From Chryseobacterium soldanellicola (lineage in GTDB: Bacteria > Bacteroidota > Bacteroidia > Flavobacteriales > Weeksellaceae): a stretch of 64,000 nucleotides of DNA. Positions 1 to 10,388 of this stretch are shown piece by piece. Numbering within the stretch: position 1 is the first letter of the stretch; the number at the start of each line of letters is the position of its first letter. The notes beneath the pieces are model-generated. The model worked only from the letters and a program-made list of their open reading frames with translations, made no database searches and had not been told where the DNA came from. Position numbers and translations under genes: made by a program. The stretch spans positions 744,001 to 808,000 of the forward strand of contig NZ_FNKL01000002.1 in the NCBI RefSeq assembly GCF_900100115.1, in the 5' to 3' direction.

Positions 1-1531
1 AATACGCGAAATATTTTCCTCCGTTTGCATCAGTATTCTGAACGGGTTCTACATTTTGGAATCCATTCATATAATTAGCAAAAATTGATAATTTATCTTG
101 AATTGGCTGATAAACTAAACCTAATTTAGGTGAAAAAGTAGTTGTCGCTTTTGATTTTTCCACAGCATAGGCTGTTGGGTTTCCTGTGAAATGATCTACT
201 CTTGCACTTAACATGGCAGATAAATTTGGAAGGATATAAACGACATCTGAAATATATGCACTATAGATTTTTGTTTCCATTGATCCGATAGGATTTTGAG
301 TGGAAAGTAATGCATTGTCTACGGCTCCTTGATTTAATTCTCCAGCCTTTGTATCTGTCTGATTAACTAAAGAAACCGTTCCAAAAGAACCCCATCCTGT
401 GCCTCCAAGTATAAATTGTCTTTGGAAGAAATCTAATCCAAATAAGAATTTGTTCTTAACTTTTCCAATGTTGAAGTTTCCTACAATATTTTCCTGAATA
501 CCTGTTGTGTTGGTTTCTCCGCCTAATTTTGAAATAAATCTTGTGAATTCATTTCCATTTGCAGAATCCCACAAATATTGATTGTATCCATCAGTTTTGG
601 TATTACCTCTTGAAACAATTGTTTGTGAAGTCCAGTTTTCGGAAATTTTATAATTAGCTTGAGCCTGAATATTAAAGGTTGAGTTTTTAATAGTTAAATC
701 ATTGCTCGTATATGATTTTTTATAATTTTGTTCAAATAAATCGATTGAATTGAACGATAATGGGCTATATCTGCTCAAAAATGTCATTGGAGCATTTGCT
801 GCATCAGATTTTTTAATTTCAGTATTAACATAGAAAGTTAATCTGTCACTTGCAACATATTTAATCGAAGGAGCAACGTAAATTGATTCATAAAATCCTG
901 CATCCTGAAATGAATTTTGTTTTTGATAAGACGCGTTTACTCTTGCATAAAGGTTTTTACCAATAGGAGAGTTTACATCTGCTGTTATTCTATTTAATCC
1001 GTAACCTCCTAAAACATATCCAACTTCACCTCCAAAATAATTATAAGGTTTTTTTGTAATTACATTAAGAAGACCCCCGTAAGAGATGACGCTGCCTCCG
1101 TATAAAGTTCCGGAAGGCCCTTTAATTGCTTCAATGGTTTCTATTCCAGCAGGATCTACAGTTCCGTTATTGAAAGCTGGCATACCGTTAACTAAATTGG
1201 CTTGTAATGAAAAACCTCTCATTGTATAATATTCTCCTCCATCATTTCCTCTACCTGTAGATTCCCATAATCTTGAAATACCAGTAATGTTCTTAAGAGC
1301 ATCATTAAAACTCGTAGCAACCTGTTCTTTAATAACATTTTTATTAACCGTATTGTAAACCTGCGGATTTTCAATGTCTTTTAAAGGCATTTTATTAGCA
1401 GACTCACTGTCTTTATTTATATAGCCTGTAACGACTACTTCGTCAATATCATTTGATTTAATAGAATCTTTTTCTTGTGCAAACGTTAGCATAGAACCCA
1501 ACATAGAAGCGCAGATCAGTACATTTTTCAT
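1..1531 (-). CDS. TonB-dependent siderophore receptor, C-terminus cut by window edge
   Basis: Outer-membrane TonB-dependent receptor of the FhuE/FoxA/FpvA-like siderophore class. About 510 residues are visible; the C-terminal barrel strands lie outside the window. A signal peptide (MKNVLICASMLGSMLTFAQ) is followed by a TonB-box-like stretch (IDEVVVTGY), a plug domain at about residues 45-160 with the typical ITGISRLWEST, YTMRGFSLQ and IEAIKGPSGTLYGG motifs, then alternating barrel strands. It has no N-terminal carboxypeptidase-like domain, which separates it from SusC-type receptors. The start at 1531 is chosen because it opens the signal peptide. It lies downstream of secA with a terminator between them, so it is probably its own transcription unit. 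The ligand, probably a ferric siderophore, is inferred from the family. Confidence 0.88.
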   Translation of the reverse strand, partial: MKNVLICASMLGSMLTFAQEKDSIKSNDIDEVVVTGYINKDSESANKMPLKDIENPQVYNTVNKNVIKEQVATSFNDALKNITGISRLWESTGRGNDGGEYYTMRGFSLQANLVNGMPAFNNGTVDPAGIETIEAIKGPSGTLYGGSVISYGGLLNVITKKPYNYFGGEVGYVLGGYGLNRITADVNSPIGKNLYARVNASYQKQNSFQDAGFYESIYVAPSIKYVASDRLTFYVNTEIKKSDAANAPMTFLSRYSPLSFNSIDLFEQNYKKSYTSNDLTIKNSTFNIQAQANYKISENWTSQTIVSRGNTKTDGYNQYLWDSANGNEFTRFISKLGGETNTTGIQENIVGNFNIGKVKNKFLFGLDFFQRQFILGGTGWGSFGTVSLVNQTDTKAGELNQGAVDNALLSTQNPIGSMETKIYSAYISDVVYILPNLSAMLSARVDHFTGNPTAYAVEKSKATTTFSPKLGLVYQPIQDKLSIFANYMNGFQNVEPVQNTDANGGKYFAY

Positions 1532-1627
1532 GAAACTCAAAATTTTTGCAAATATATTGTTTTTAATTATTCTAAATAAATTTTTGAATTGATATTTATC
1601 ATGAAAGTACTATACATTGAATAACAA

Positions 1628-1659
1628 AAAACCGCTCCATGCAGTGCTGGAGCGGTTTT
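1628..1659 (-). terminator. Intrinsic terminator after secA
   Basis: A GC-rich inverted repeat (AAAACCGCTCCA / TGGAGCGGTTTT, 8-nt loop) lies just past the secA stop codon and is followed by T-rich sequence on the minus strand. Confidence 0.8.
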
Positions 1660-1681
1660 CTATTTTATTATTAATTATTTC

Positions 1682-4600
1682 TTAAGCAGGAATTTCTCCT
1701 TTATATAAGAATGAAATAATCTCTTTATTCATTTTATCTACCATTTCGCTGAATAAATGGAAAGATTCTTGTTTGTAAATTACAAGCGGATCTTTCTGCT
1801 CGTAAACAGCTCCCTGAGAAGATCTTCTCAAATCATCCATTTCACGAAGGTGAAGCTTCCAGTTTTCATCGATGATTGATAAAGTGATGTTCTTTTCGAA
1901 ATCATTGATTAAACTTTCACAATGCGTATCATAAGCTTCCTTAAGATCGGCAACAATAGTCATTGTTTTGTGACCGTCTGAGAAAGGAACCTGGATCATT
2001 TTAAACATCGAACCTTGATTCTGATACACATTCTCAATAATCGGGAATGATTTTTCTTTCAGTAGATTCAGTTTCATCTGATAATCTTCCTGAGCAGCTT
2101 TGAATAAAATATTCGTCAGTTCCTGAACATTTTTATTACCAAAGTCGCTTTCAGAAACAGGAGAACCCATTGTGAAATTCTTGATTACTTCAAATTCAAA
2201 ATCTTTGAAGCTTCCGTTTGCTTTTCCTTTCGTAACGATAGAATTAGAAACGTCAAAAATCATATTGGTAATGTCATACTTCAAATGGTCTCCGAACAGG
2301 GCGTTCTTTCTTCTTTTGTAGATTACGTCACGTTGCTTGTTCATCACGTCATCATATTCAAGAAGTCTTTTTCTGATTCCGAAATTATTTTCCTCTACTT
2401 TTTTCTGAGCTCTTTCGATAGACTTGCTGATCATAGAATGCTGAATTACTTCACCTTCTTTATGACCCATTCTGTCCATCATTTTAGCGATTCTCTCGGA
2501 ACCGAACAAACGCATCAAGTTGTCTTCAAGAGACACATAGAACTGCGAGCTTCCCGGATCTCCCTGACGTCCCGCTCTACCTCTCAACTGTCTGTCAACA
2601 CGTCTTGAATCGTGTCTTTCTGTACCGATAATTGCCAAACCTCCCGCTTCCTTTACCTCTTTTGTCAGCTTAATATCCGTACCACGACCTGCCATGTTGG
2701 TTGCAATTGTTACAACTCCCGGCTGACCTGCTCCGGCAACGATTTCCGCTTCCTTCTTGTGAAGTTTCGCGTTAAGAACCTGGTGAGATATTTTTCTTAG
2801 CTGGAGGGCTTTTGATAATAATTGTGAAATCTCAACAGACGTTGTACCGACCAATACAGGTCTTTTTGCTGCTGTTAATTTTTCAATTTCTTCAATTACC
2901 GCGTTATATTTTTCTCTGTTAGTTTTGAAAACTAAATCTTGTCTGTCATGTCGTAAAATCGGACGGTTGGTAGGAATTACCACAACGTCTAATTTGTAGA
3001 TTTCCCAAAGCTCACCCGCTTCAGTTTCGGCTGTACCTGTCATCCCTGCAAGCTTGTTGTACATACGGAAATAGTTCTGAAGGGTTACCGTTGCAAAAGT
3101 CTGCGTCGCCGCTTCGATTTTTACATTTTCTTTCGCTTCGATCGCTTGGTGAAGGCCGTCTGAATAACGTCTTCCCTCCATGATACGGCCGGTTTGCTCG
3201 TCAACGATTTTTACCTCGCCGTCAATAACCACATATTCATCATCTTTTTCAAATAATGTATATGCTTTTAATAACTGACTCATCGTGTGTACTCTTTCTG
3301 ATTTTTCAGCAAATTCAGAGAATAGTTTTTCTTTAGCTTCAAATTCTTCTTCTTTAGATAAATTTTTAGCTTCAACTTCAGCGATTTCAGTTCCGATATC
3401 AGGAAGAACGAAGAAATTGTTATCTGAATTTCCTTGAGACATGTATTCAACACCTTTGTCTGTAAGGTCAACCTGATTATTTTTCTCCTCGATTACGAAA
3501 TAAAGATCTTTATCTACGATCGGCATATCACGGTTGTTGTCCTGCATGTATTGAGCTTCAGTTTTTTGAAGCAAAGCACGGTTTCCGCTTTCCGATAAGA
3601 ATTTAATTAATTGTCTGTTTTTAGGAAGGCCTCTGTAAGCCTGAAGCAATTTAAATCCTCCTTCTTTTGTATTTCCGGCAGCGATTAATTTTTTAGCTTC
3701 ATTAAAAATGGCAGAAACTGTTTTTTTCTGAACTTCAACGATTCTGTCGATAGAGGGTTTAAGAACATCAAATTCCTGTCTGTCTCCCTGTGGAACCGGA
3801 CCTGAAATGATCAAAGGAGTTCTCGCATCATCTACTAAAACAGAGTCAACCTCATCAACGATGGCAAAGTTTAATTCTCTTTGTACCAATTCTGAAGGTG
3901 AAGTTACCATGTTATCTCTCAGATAATCGAAGCCAAATTCGTTGTTGGTTCCGTAAGTGATATCTGAATTGTATGCTTTTCTTCTTCCATCTGAGTTCGG
4001 CTGGTGATTGTCGATACAGTCGATCGACATTCCGTGGAACTGATATAAAGGGCCCATCCAGGCGGAGTCTCTTTTTGCAAGATAGTCATTGACTGTTACA
4101 ACGTGAACACCTCTTCCGGGAAGGGAATTTAAGTAAATAGGTAATGTTCCTACCAAAGTTTTACCTTCACCGGTTGCCATTTCGGCAATTTTACCGCTGT
4201 GAAGAATAACCCCTCCGATAAACTGAACATCATAGTGGACCATATCCCAAACTACAGGAGTTCCGGCAGCGTCCCATGAGCTTTTCCAAACGGCTTGATC
4301 TCCTTGAATTTCAACGAAATCTTTCCCCGCAGCAGCCAATTCTCTGTCCCAATCAGATGCTTTGATACGGATTTCTCCGTTCTGCGCCCATCTTCTTGCT
4401 GTTTCTTTTACGACTGCAAAAGCTTCAGGAAGGATTTGTAAGAGAACTTTCTCTTCGATTTCGTATGATTCTTTCTTTAGAGTCTCAATTTTTGAAAAAA
4501 GAGCTTCTTTTTCGTCAACATTTGTCGAGTCTTTTATTTGCTCTTTTACCTGTTCTATCTGAGCTGTGATTTTGCTGGTTGCAGATTTTATATTCTCTTT

Positions 4601-4756
4601 AAACTCAGCAGTTTTTTCTCTCAAACCATCATCAGACAATTGCTGAATGCTTGGTTCAACAGCTTTGATTTTTGTTACAACTTTTTTTACTTCTTTTAGG
4701 TCCTGCGCTTTCTTGTCTCCCAAAAACCCTTTAAGAACTTTGTTTAAAAAACTCAT
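1682..4756 (-). CDS. secA: Protein translocase subunit SecA
   Basis: Motor ATPase that drives post-translational export through SecYEG. At 1024 aa it is longer than the ~900-aa E. coli protein. Walker A (MATGEGKT) falls at residues 193-200, about 90 residues later than in E. coli, because of an N-terminal insertion that includes a charged, probably coiled-coil stretch at about 50-105. Also visible are the Walker B region ([20 protein letters not shown]), the helicase motif [11 protein letters not shown] and the arginine-rich [14 protein letters not shown] segment. The C-terminus ends at FLYKGEIPA and has no Cys-rich zinc-binding SEC-C tail, the region that binds SecB and phospholipid in proteobacteria. 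It is monocistronic, with a terminator downstream and 126 bp to the upstream DUF2795 gene. Confidence 0.97.
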   Translation of the reverse strand: MSFLNKVLKGFLGDKKAQDLKEVKKVVTKIKAVEPSIQQLSDDGLREKTAEFKENIKSATSKITAQIEQVKEQIKDSTNVDEKEALFSKIETLKKESYEIEEKVLLQILPEAFAVVKETARRWAQNGEIRIKASDWDRELAAAGKDFVEIQGDQAVWKSSWDAAGTPVVWDMVHYDVQFIGGVILHSGKIAEMATGEGKTLVGTLPIYLNSLPGRGVHVVTVNDYLAKRDSAWMGPLYQFHGMSIDCIDNHQPNSDGRRKAYNSDITYGTNNEFGFDYLRDNMVTSPSELVQRELNFAIVDEVDSVLVDDARTPLIISGPVPQGDRQEFDVLKPSIDRIVEVQKKTVSAIFNEAKKLIAAGNTKEGGFKLLQAYRGLPKNRQLIKFLSESGNRALLQKTEAQYMQDNNRDMPIVDKDLYFVIEEKNNQVDLTDKGVEYMSQGNSDNNFFVLPDIGTEIAEVEAKNLSKEEEFEAKEKLFSEFAEKSERVHTMSQLLKAYTLFEKDDEYVVIDGEVKIVDEQTGRIMEGRRYSDGLHQAIEAKENVKIEAATQTFATVTLQNYFRMYNKLAGMTGTAETEAGELWEIYKLDVVVIPTNRPILRHDRQDLVFKTNREKYNAVIEEIEKLTAAKRPVLVGTTSVEISQLLSKALQLRKISHQVLNAKLHKKEAEIVAGAGQPGVVTIATNMAGRGTDIKLTKEVKEAGGLAIIGTERHDSRRVDRQLRGRAGRQGDPGSSQFYVSLEDNLMRLFGSERIAKMMDRMGHKEGEVIQHSMISKSIERAQKKVEENNFGIRKRLLEYDDVMNKQRDVIYKRRKNALFGDHLKYDITNMIFDVSNSIVTKGKANGSFKDFEFEVIKNFTMGSPVSESDFGNKNVQELTNILFKAAQEDYQMKLNLLKEKSFPIIENVYQNQGSMFKMIQVPFSDGHKTMTIVADLKEAYDTHCESLINDFEKNITLSIIDENWKLHLREMDDLRRSSQGAVYEQKDPLVIYKQESFHLFSEMVDKMNKEIISFLYKGEIPA

Positions 4757-4772
4757 AAATTTTTTGCTTTAT

Positions 4773-4881
4773 GCCTAAAGCGATATGCTTTAAGCGTTTT
4801 TAATAACACTTATCGTGCAAAATTGATATTTAAAAAAGGGCAAAAAAGCTCTAAGCAAATGCCTAAAGCTTAATGCTTTAA
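4773..4881. repeat. Two imperfect 23-bp direct repeats between secA and the DUF2795 gene
   Basis: ATGCCTAAAGC-nnn-ATGCTTTAA occurs at 4773-4795 and 4859-4881, matching at 20 of 23 positions. The spacer between the copies is AT-rich. No role is evident; it could form weak stem-loops downstream of the DUF2795 gene. Confidence 0.5.
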
Positions 4882-4882
4882 T

Positions 4883-5104
4883 TTAATATTCGTCTTCGTT
4901 CCAAAGATAATCTTCGTCCGTAGGATAGTCGCTCCAGATCTCATCGATCGCATCATAAATTTCTCCTTCATCTTCGATTGCTTGAAGATTTTCTACGACT
5001 TCCATAGGTGCACCAGTTCTGATTGCGTAATCGATAAGCTCTGCTTTTGTCATTGGCCAAGGTGCGTCACTTAAATATGAAGCTAATTCTAATGTCCAGT
5101 ACAT
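4883..5104 (-). CDS. DUF2795 domain protein
   Basis: Small acidic 73-aa protein, very likely a DUF2795 member. Visible are the N-terminal MYWTLELASYLSDAPWPMTK helix pattern and the YAIRTGAP segment, followed by an acidic tail (DEIWSDYP, WNEDEY). Bacteroidota members are mostly single-domain proteins of about 70-75 aa, as here. It has no signal peptide or membrane segment, so it should be cytoplasmic. A TAnnTTTG promoter box lies 17 nt upstream of the start. The biochemical function of the family is unknown and the neighbouring genes give no clear hint. Confidence 0.85.
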   Translation of the reverse strand: MYWTLELASYLSDAPWPMTKAELIDYAIRTGAPMEVVENLQAIEDEGEIYDAIDEIWSDYPTDEDYLWNEDEY

Positions 5105-5121
5105 AATTTTCTAATTTTTTG

Positions 5122-5129
5122 CAAAAGTA
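5122..5129 (-). promoter_or_regulatory. Bacteroidota -7 box for the DUF2795 gene
   Basis: TACTTTTG on the minus strand fits the TAnnTTTG consensus and lies 17 nt before the start codon at 5104. Confidence 0.6.
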
Positions 5130-5244
5130 TAAAATTAGCTTATATTATATGCTTTTTTATACTTGATTTTCAATTCTTTTTATTAATTTTTGTTCATTGT
5201 GCGTCACAAACCGAGTTATAGCTTGTGTCAACAACTTGCTGATG

Positions 5245-6267
5245 TCATTTTCTCAAAAACCATTCCACAAATTTTTTTATGCCATTTTGGAAGTGTGTGG
5301 TTGGTTTGTAGCCTATTAAAGTCTTCGCTTTTGTAATGTCTGCGTTGGTTTTCTGCACATCTCCGGCCTGCATCGGCAGCATTTTCTTGTTGGCAGATTT
5401 TCCGAGAGTTTTTTCAATTGTGGCAAGCATTTCATTTAAAGTAATGACCTCGCTTTCGCCCAGATTAAGAATCTCATATACCTTCGAATTACTTTCTAAA
5501 TAGCTGATCGACTTTGTAATTCCGTCAATAATATCTTCAATATACGTATAATCTCTTGCCGTGCTTCCGTCACCATAGAAAGGGATTTCCTGACCTTCTG
5601 ATATAAGTTTTGTGAACTTATGTATCGCTAAATCAGGCCTTTGTCTCGGTCCGTAAACCGTGAAAAACCTTAATTGGATCATATCAACATTATATAATTG
5701 ATGATAAACATGTCCTAAAATCTCGCCACATTTTTTTGTCGCAGCATAAGGCGAAATGGGATTATCAACATTATCTGTTTCAGCAAAAGGAATTTTTTCA
5801 TTGTTTCCGTAAACGCTTGAAGATGAAGCGCAAACGAATTTTTTTATTCCAAAATCTTTACATAATTCCCAAAGATTCATCGTGCCGCGGATATTTACCT
5901 CTTCATATTCCAAAGGTCTTTCGATAGATGGACGCACGCCCGCAAGCGCCGCAAGATGGATAATTAAATCAATTTTATGATTTTTAAAAATATCTTCAAG
6001 TCCGTTTTTATCCCGAATATCCTGATAATATAAAACATAATTGTCTGATTTTGAAAGTGAAATTAAATTTTTAATATCATTTTCCTTATCAGAGAACTCA
6101 AAGTCAGAATTTTTATCAATTGACTCTAAAGTATTTTTAATTTTTATCTGATAATTATAAAAGTTATCAAAATTGTCAATGTTTATGACAGAATGTCCTT
6201 TTTTTAATAATTGTTCTACCAAGTGAGAACCAATAAACCCGCTTCCTCCTGTTACAAGATAATTCAT
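5245..6267 (-). CDS. NAD-dependent nucleotide-sugar epimerase (UDP-glucuronate 4-epimerase-like)
   Basis: Extended short-chain dehydrogenase/reductase of 340 aa, probably a UDP-sugar C4 epimerase acting in surface polysaccharide synthesis. The Rossmann NAD motif VTGGSGFIGSHL lies at residues 5-16. The catalytic Ser region is ASSSSVYG (147-154), and the YxxxK pair is Tyr174/Lys178 in SPYAATKK. Further family motifs are LAALAGVRPSIERP, RFFTVYGPRQRPD and the sugar-binding ARDYTYIEDI. The combination RPSIE..PxxY and RFFTVYGPxxRPD favours UDP-glucuronate 4-epimerase over UDP-galactose epimerase, but substrate specificity is inference. No other polysaccharide genes lie adjacent, so it is not part of a visible locus. 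Confidence 0.88.
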   Translation of the reverse strand: MNYLVTGGSGFIGSHLVEQLLKKGHSVINIDNFDNFYNYQIKIKNTLESIDKNSDFEFSDKENDIKNLISLSKSDNYVLYYQDIRDKNGLEDIFKNHKIDLIIHLAALAGVRPSIERPLEYEEVNIRGTMNLWELCKDFGIKKFVCASSSSVYGNNEKIPFAETDNVDNPISPYAATKKCGEILGHVYHQLYNVDMIQLRFFTVYGPRQRPDLAIHKFTKLISEGQEIPFYGDGSTARDYTYIEDIIDGITKSISYLESNSKVYEILNLGESEVITLNEMLATIEKTLGKSANKKMLPMQAGDVQKTNADITKAKTLIGYKPTTHFQNGIKKFVEWFLRK

Positions 6268-6286
6268 CTGTGATTTTTTCTTACTG

Positions 6287-6294
6287 CAAAAATA
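6287..6294 (-). promoter_or_regulatory. -7 box for the epimerase gene
   Basis: TATTTTTG on the minus strand (TAnnTTTG), 19 nt before the epimerase start. Confidence 0.55.
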
Positions 6295-6356
6295 TAAAAT
6301 TTACTATTTGAAAATATAATCATTAAATTTACTTAAAAAAGTAATATAAAATTAAT

Positions 6357-7154
6357 ATGCAGTTTCAAGGGCAAATTTTAAAGATGACGAGTTTTGATGA
6401 TCAGCCGATTCAATACTATCTCAACCTTTCCGGGGATTTGATTCATATGAATGAATTGTTCGGAAAAGAATTAACGATAAAGCACACCGGTTTTCAATGT
6501 GTAAACTGCAGTGAGCCGAAACCAATTTACAGAATGGGTTTTTGTAAAAACTGTTTCTTTGAAAGCCCTTATGCAAGTGATACCATCATTCGTCCCGAGC
6601 TTTCTACCGCACATCTTGGCGTTGCAGAACGTAATCTGGAGGTTGAGCAGGAAATTCAGCTTCAGCCGCACACGGTTTATCTGGCTTATACAGGTGATGT
6701 AAAAGTGGGGGTGACAAGAAATACGCAAATTCCTACCCGATGGATCGATCAGGGGGCAACTTTTGCGCTGCCGATTGCAAGAACTGAAAACCGCTACGAA
6801 GCCGGAATGATTGAGGTTGCCTTAAAAAATCACCTTCCCGATAAAACAAACTGGAAAAAAATGCTGCAGGATGATTTTGAAGGAGAAATTGATCTGGCAG
6901 ATTTTCAGCAAAAAATAAAGCAATATTTTCCCGAAGATTTCCAGAAATTCTACAGCGAAGGCGAAAATTTGTGGAAATTCGATTATCCTTTTGAAAAACC
7001 GGAGAAAATAAATTCATTTACTTTGGATAAAAAACCGGAGTTTACAGGAAAGCTGAGAGGTATTAAAGGACAGTATTTAAGCTTTGAAGGAGGCAATTTT
7101 ATTAATGTACGAGGTCATGAAGGATATGTTATTGAATTGAATGTAAAAAATTAA
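6357..7154 (+). CDS. DUF2797 domain protein
   Basis: Cytoplasmic 265-aa protein matching the DUF2797 family by its overall pattern. A zinc-ribbon-like pair CxxC...CxxC is formed by Cys48, Cys51, Cys63 and Cys66 (CVNC ... CKNC), followed by the conserved HTVYLAYTGDVKVGVTR and TRWIDQGATFALPIARTEN segments and a C-terminal domain ending in a small beta region. Function is unknown; the GVTR...RWxDQGA motif recalls GIY-YIG-like folds, but I cannot confirm nuclease residues. It is followed after 35 bp by the AsmA-like gene and is likely co-transcribed with it, since no terminator separates them. Confidence 0.85.
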   Translation: MQFQGQILKMTSFDDQPIQYYLNLSGDLIHMNELFGKELTIKHTGFQCVNCSEPKPIYRMGFCKNCFFESPYASDTIIRPELSTAHLGVAERNLEVEQEIQLQPHTVYLAYTGDVKVGVTRNTQIPTRWIDQGATFALPIARTENRYEAGMIEVALKNHLPDKTNWKKMLQDDFEGEIDLADFQQKIKQYFPEDFQKFYSEGENLWKFDYPFEKPEKINSFTLDKKPEFTGKLRGIKGQYLSFEGGNFINVRGHEGYVIELNVKN

Positions 7155-7189
7155 TCATATCTTTAAAATGATTTAAAAAAATCATTAAA

Positions 7190-9847
7190 ATGAAGAAATG
7201 GGTGAAAAGGCTTTTAATCGGGTTGGGGATTTTGCTGGTGGTATTTTTACTGGCAAATCTTGGATTAAATATTTGGCTTAAAACCCAGCTTCCCAATTAT
7301 ATTAAAAATAATACAGAGTATAAGGTTTCTTATAAATCGCTGGATGTAGATCTTGGTTCCGGAAACATTCTGGCAACAGGAATCACAGTTAATAGTAAAA
7401 ATCCTCAAAACATCAATGTTATTGGGCTTCAGGGAACGATTGACACCCTAAGCATAAGCCGTTTTGGAATCTATGATGCGGTCTTTAATAAGCAGATCAG
7501 GTCGTCTGATCTACTCTTGGGAAGCCCGAATCTGAACGTGATTCTTGCAAAACCGATCGACAATAAAACCGGGAAAAAGAGAAATCCTGTTTTGTTTGAA
7601 AACATCAGAATCAATAATGGCAGGATAAATATTTTTAAGCACACAAAACAAAAATTTTTATCAGTTCAGCAGCTTGATCTGTATGTTGAAAATTTACAGA
7701 TGACCGAAGAATCTGTAGAAAATAAATTACCCGTTGTTTTTGATAAATATACGATCAGAGGGAAGAATTTTTTCTTTCGCCCGAATACTATTTATGCATT
7801 GACAATCAATACGATAAAAACTTCAAATGGCCAAATGTCTGTTGAGGATTTCCGGCTGATTCCGTTGTTGGATTTTAATCAGTTTAAGAGATTTTATCCT
7901 AAAAAAACAAAGCTTTTTCAGTTTACTATTCAGAAAATGGATTTTAAGGATGTGGTTTTAAAAAGAAATGCCGTATCGCTTGCCAATGCAGATTTTCAGA
8001 ATCCCAATCTTTTGGTTTATACAACAAATGCAGTACCTGTAAAAATTGAAAAGCCACTTAATTTTGAGCTTAATCTTGAAGATGTTACCTTAAATAATGC
8101 CACAATTCAGGTGTTAAAGCCCGACGGCAATAATCTTTTCTTTGCAAAAAAACTGAGCCTGGAAGTCAATAAACTGAGGTTTGATAAAGAAACACGGGAA
8201 GAAATTGTGCCCGTTAGCTATAAAAGTTTTCAATTTTCAGGAAAAGATATTTTATATTCTAGCCATCAGAATTTTACGATCGGAACGGTTGCCCTGAACA
8301 CAAAAAGTGGAGAGTTCAGAAATATTTCTGTTGTCCCGAACCCGTCTGATCCCGGAAAAAGATCAATGAATCTGACAGCAAATGCTGTTGCTTTTAACAT
8401 CAATAAATGGGAATTTGTCAACAAAAAATTAAATCTTGATATAAAAGATGTTTTAGTTGATCATGTAAACGGTATTATTAAAGCTGGAGAACTTAAAACT
8501 AAAAAAGCACCGAAAGAAAATAAAATAAACTCAATTCTTGTAGGAAAAATTTTACTTAAAAATTCAAATATTACATATGATAAAGAAAATCAGCCGTTAA
8601 CTTTTAATGCATTAAATGCGACCGTTAATCAATTTCAATATATATCCAAAGCCAATAACCGCGGGCATGATATTAAGATTAAAAATTATTTTCTGACAAC
8701 GAAAAATTTTGCGTATAAAACCAGGTTTTATAATATGACGGTCGGATTTTTGAAATTAGATAAGAATAAAATTCAGATCGATAATTTTGCAATGAAACCT
8801 CTCATTTCAAGAGCTCAGTTTATCAAAATGATACCTGTAGAAAGTGATCTGTATGATATTAAGGCCAATCAGATAACAGCAGACGGAACCTGGGATCTTT
8901 TTTCTCAAAATAAATTGATTAATGCTTCTAATATGGTGATTCAATCTGCGGATGCCAATATTTTCAGAAGTAAAATTCCGGATGATGACCCGAAGGAAAA
9001 GCCTTTGTACTCGAGAATGTTGAGATCTTTAAAAATTCCGATGTTTATTAATAATCTGGATTTAAAAAATTCTGTTTTAGTATATGAAGAAGATACACCG
9101 GAAAGTGCCGGCCCCGGGAAGCTGACGTTCGGAAATTTTAATATGAATGTTAAAAATTTAAACTCAGCAAAAATAAAAGGAAAGCCGACCCGCGTTGATA
9201 TTAAGATCAATTGCTCGTTTATGAATCTCGCTCCGTTATCTGTAAACTGGAATTTTGATGTTGCCGACCAGCGTGATGTTTTCAATATTTCGGGACGTAC
9301 GGTCAATCTCCCGGCACCAGGTATAAATCCGTTTATCCGCCCTTATCTGCACGTTACCGCAACGGGAACGATCCAGGAAATGCTGTTTAATTTCCGAGGA
9401 AATCCTGCCGGTTTGAACGGAAGATTTAATTTAAGACATAAAGATCTGAAAGTTGCCATTTTAGATAAAAATAATCAGACGAAAAAAGGGGTTTTAACAG
9501 CGATTGCCAATTTGCTTGTAAAATCAGATTCGGGTAAACTTCCTCAGGATGTGATAGTTGAAGATGTGCAGCGCGACCCTACGAAATCTTTTTTCAACTT
9601 ATTCTGGAAAGGAATTGAGCAGGGCTTAAAGAAAACGCTGATAGGAATAAATATTGATAAAACAAAAAAAACGGTTCAGAATACCGTTTCAGCAGTAAAA
9701 GAAGTGAAACAGTCTGTCAAAGAGCTAAAAAATGAAATAAAATCTCCGGAAAAAAATACAGCGCCAAAACCGGCACAAGAAAATAAAGAAAAGAAAGGCT
9801 TTCTGAAAAATGTCTTTAAGAAAAAAGAAAAGCCCGAAACTGAGTAG
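7190..9847 (+). CDS. AsmA-like / DUF748-type large envelope protein
   Basis: 885-aa protein with a single N-terminal membrane segment (about residues 9-27, LLIGLGILLVVFLLANLGL) and a long beta-rich periplasmic part with many short hydrophobic/polar alternations. This is typical of AsmA/TamB-superfamily lipid-transport or envelope proteins of Bacteroidota. The C-terminal ~90 residues are highly Lys-rich and helical (KEVKQSVKELKNEIK and KKGFLKNVFKKKEK), so a charged tail follows the barrel-like groove domain. The last coding bases are part of a terminator hairpin. The function, possibly bridging or lipid transfer between membranes, is inferred from superfamily resemblance only. Confidence 0.7.
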   Translation: MKKWVKRLLIGLGILLVVFLLANLGLNIWLKTQLPNYIKNNTEYKVSYKSLDVDLGSGNILATGITVNSKNPQNINVIGLQGTIDTLSISRFGIYDAVFNKQIRSSDLLLGSPNLNVILAKPIDNKTGKKRNPVLFENIRINNGRINIFKHTKQKFLSVQQLDLYVENLQMTEESVENKLPVVFDKYTIRGKNFFFRPNTIYALTINTIKTSNGQMSVEDFRLIPLLDFNQFKRFYPKKTKLFQFTIQKMDFKDVVLKRNAVSLANADFQNPNLLVYTTNAVPVKIEKPLNFELNLEDVTLNNATIQVLKPDGNNLFFAKKLSLEVNKLRFDKETREEIVPVSYKSFQFSGKDILYSSHQNFTIGTVALNTKSGEFRNISVVPNPSDPGKRSMNLTANAVAFNINKWEFVNKKLNLDIKDVLVDHVNGIIKAGELKTKKAPKENKINSILVGKILLKNSNITYDKENQPLTFNALNATVNQFQYISKANNRGHDIKIKNYFLTTKNFAYKTRFYNMTVGFLKLDKNKIQIDNFAMKPLISRAQFIKMIPVESDLYDIKANQITADGTWDLFSQNKLINASNMVIQSADANIFRSKIPDDDPKEKPLYSRMLRSLKIPMFINNLDLKNSVLVYEEDTPESAGPGKLTFGNFNMNVKNLNSAKIKGKPTRVDIKINCSFMNLAPLSVNWNFDVADQRDVFNISGRTVNLPAPGINPFIRPYLHVTATGTIQEMLFNFRGNPAGLNGRFNLRHKDLKVAILDKNNQTKKGVLTAIANLLVKSDSGKLPQDVIVEDVQRDPTKSFFNLFWKGIEQGLKKTLIGINIDKTKKTVQNTVSAVKEVKQSVKELKNEIKSPEKNTAPKPAQENKEKKGFLKNVFKKKEKPETE

Positions 9848-9858
9848 TTGCGGGCTTT
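9829..9858. terminator. Bidirectional terminator between convergent genes
   Basis: AAAGCCCG ... CGGGCTTT with an extended AAC/GTT inner stem. It overlaps the end of the AsmA-like gene and lies just before the stop of the minus-strand gene at 9867. Confidence 0.7.
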
Positions 9859-9866
9859 ATTTTATA

Positions 9867-10217
9867 TTATTCAAAATCAAATTCGTCGCTTTCGAGAATA
9901 GGAATTTCTCTGAGAAAATTATCAAACTCTTTAGGATAATTACTCTCTGCTCCATAAGAATCGATGATCATTCCGTAGTTTCCTTCATTGTCTTTTACCA
10001 CATACAAAACAGCATTATCATCGGGGCTGCTTGGCCCTTCAAAACGGTAGGTTTTTAAGATGGTTAATTCTGAAGGCTGGTATATTTTCTCCGAGTTTTC
10101 AAACTTTACTTCACAGTTCTCATTCATCCTAAACTCCCTGTGGATGCCTCTTTGTGCCAGTCTGGTCATTACCTGGCTCAGTGTGGTCATTTTGTCTATG
10201 TTTCCTGTACTTTCCAT
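9867..10217 (-). CDS. Conserved small protein often labelled phosphoribosylpyrophosphate synthetase
   Basis: Acidic 116-aa protein of a family common in Bacteroidota: an N-terminal helix (TLSQVMTRLAQRGIHREFRM) followed by a small beta domain with YQPSELTILKTYRFEG and the C-terminal NYGMIIDSYGAES segment. Database entries of this family are frequently named phosphoribosylpyrophosphate synthetase, but the sequence has no PRPP-binding loop and is far too short for that enzyme (~310 aa). I regard that name as an error. There is no signal peptide. The gene is single, convergent with the AsmA-like gene, and shares a terminator with it. Function unknown. Confidence 0.8.
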   Translation of the reverse strand: MESTGNIDKMTTLSQVMTRLAQRGIHREFRMNENCEVKFENSEKIYQPSELTILKTYRFEGPSSPDDNAVLYVVKDNEGNYGMIIDSYGAESNYPKEFDNFLREIPILESDEFDFE

Positions 10218-10388
10218 AATAATATTTTGTTGAATACTACAATAATTAAACCACTAATTTACTAAAATTAAAAATTAGAGAATTATATTTATCTTAATAA
10301 TAATGTACAATGTTAACAAAAATTATAATTCGAAAATTTCGAATAGGTACACTTTTTGCAATATTGATTTTAATAAATCGGACAAAAT

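Noticed and set aside
2285..2608. 107-aa open frame opposite secA
   Set aside because: Antisense of conserved SecA motifs, with no independent signal.
4773..4881. CRISPR-like repeat
   Set aside because: Only two imperfect copies, no array or cas genes.
9867..10217. Label phosphoribosylpyrophosphate synthetase
   Set aside because: No PRPP loop and one third of the needed length.
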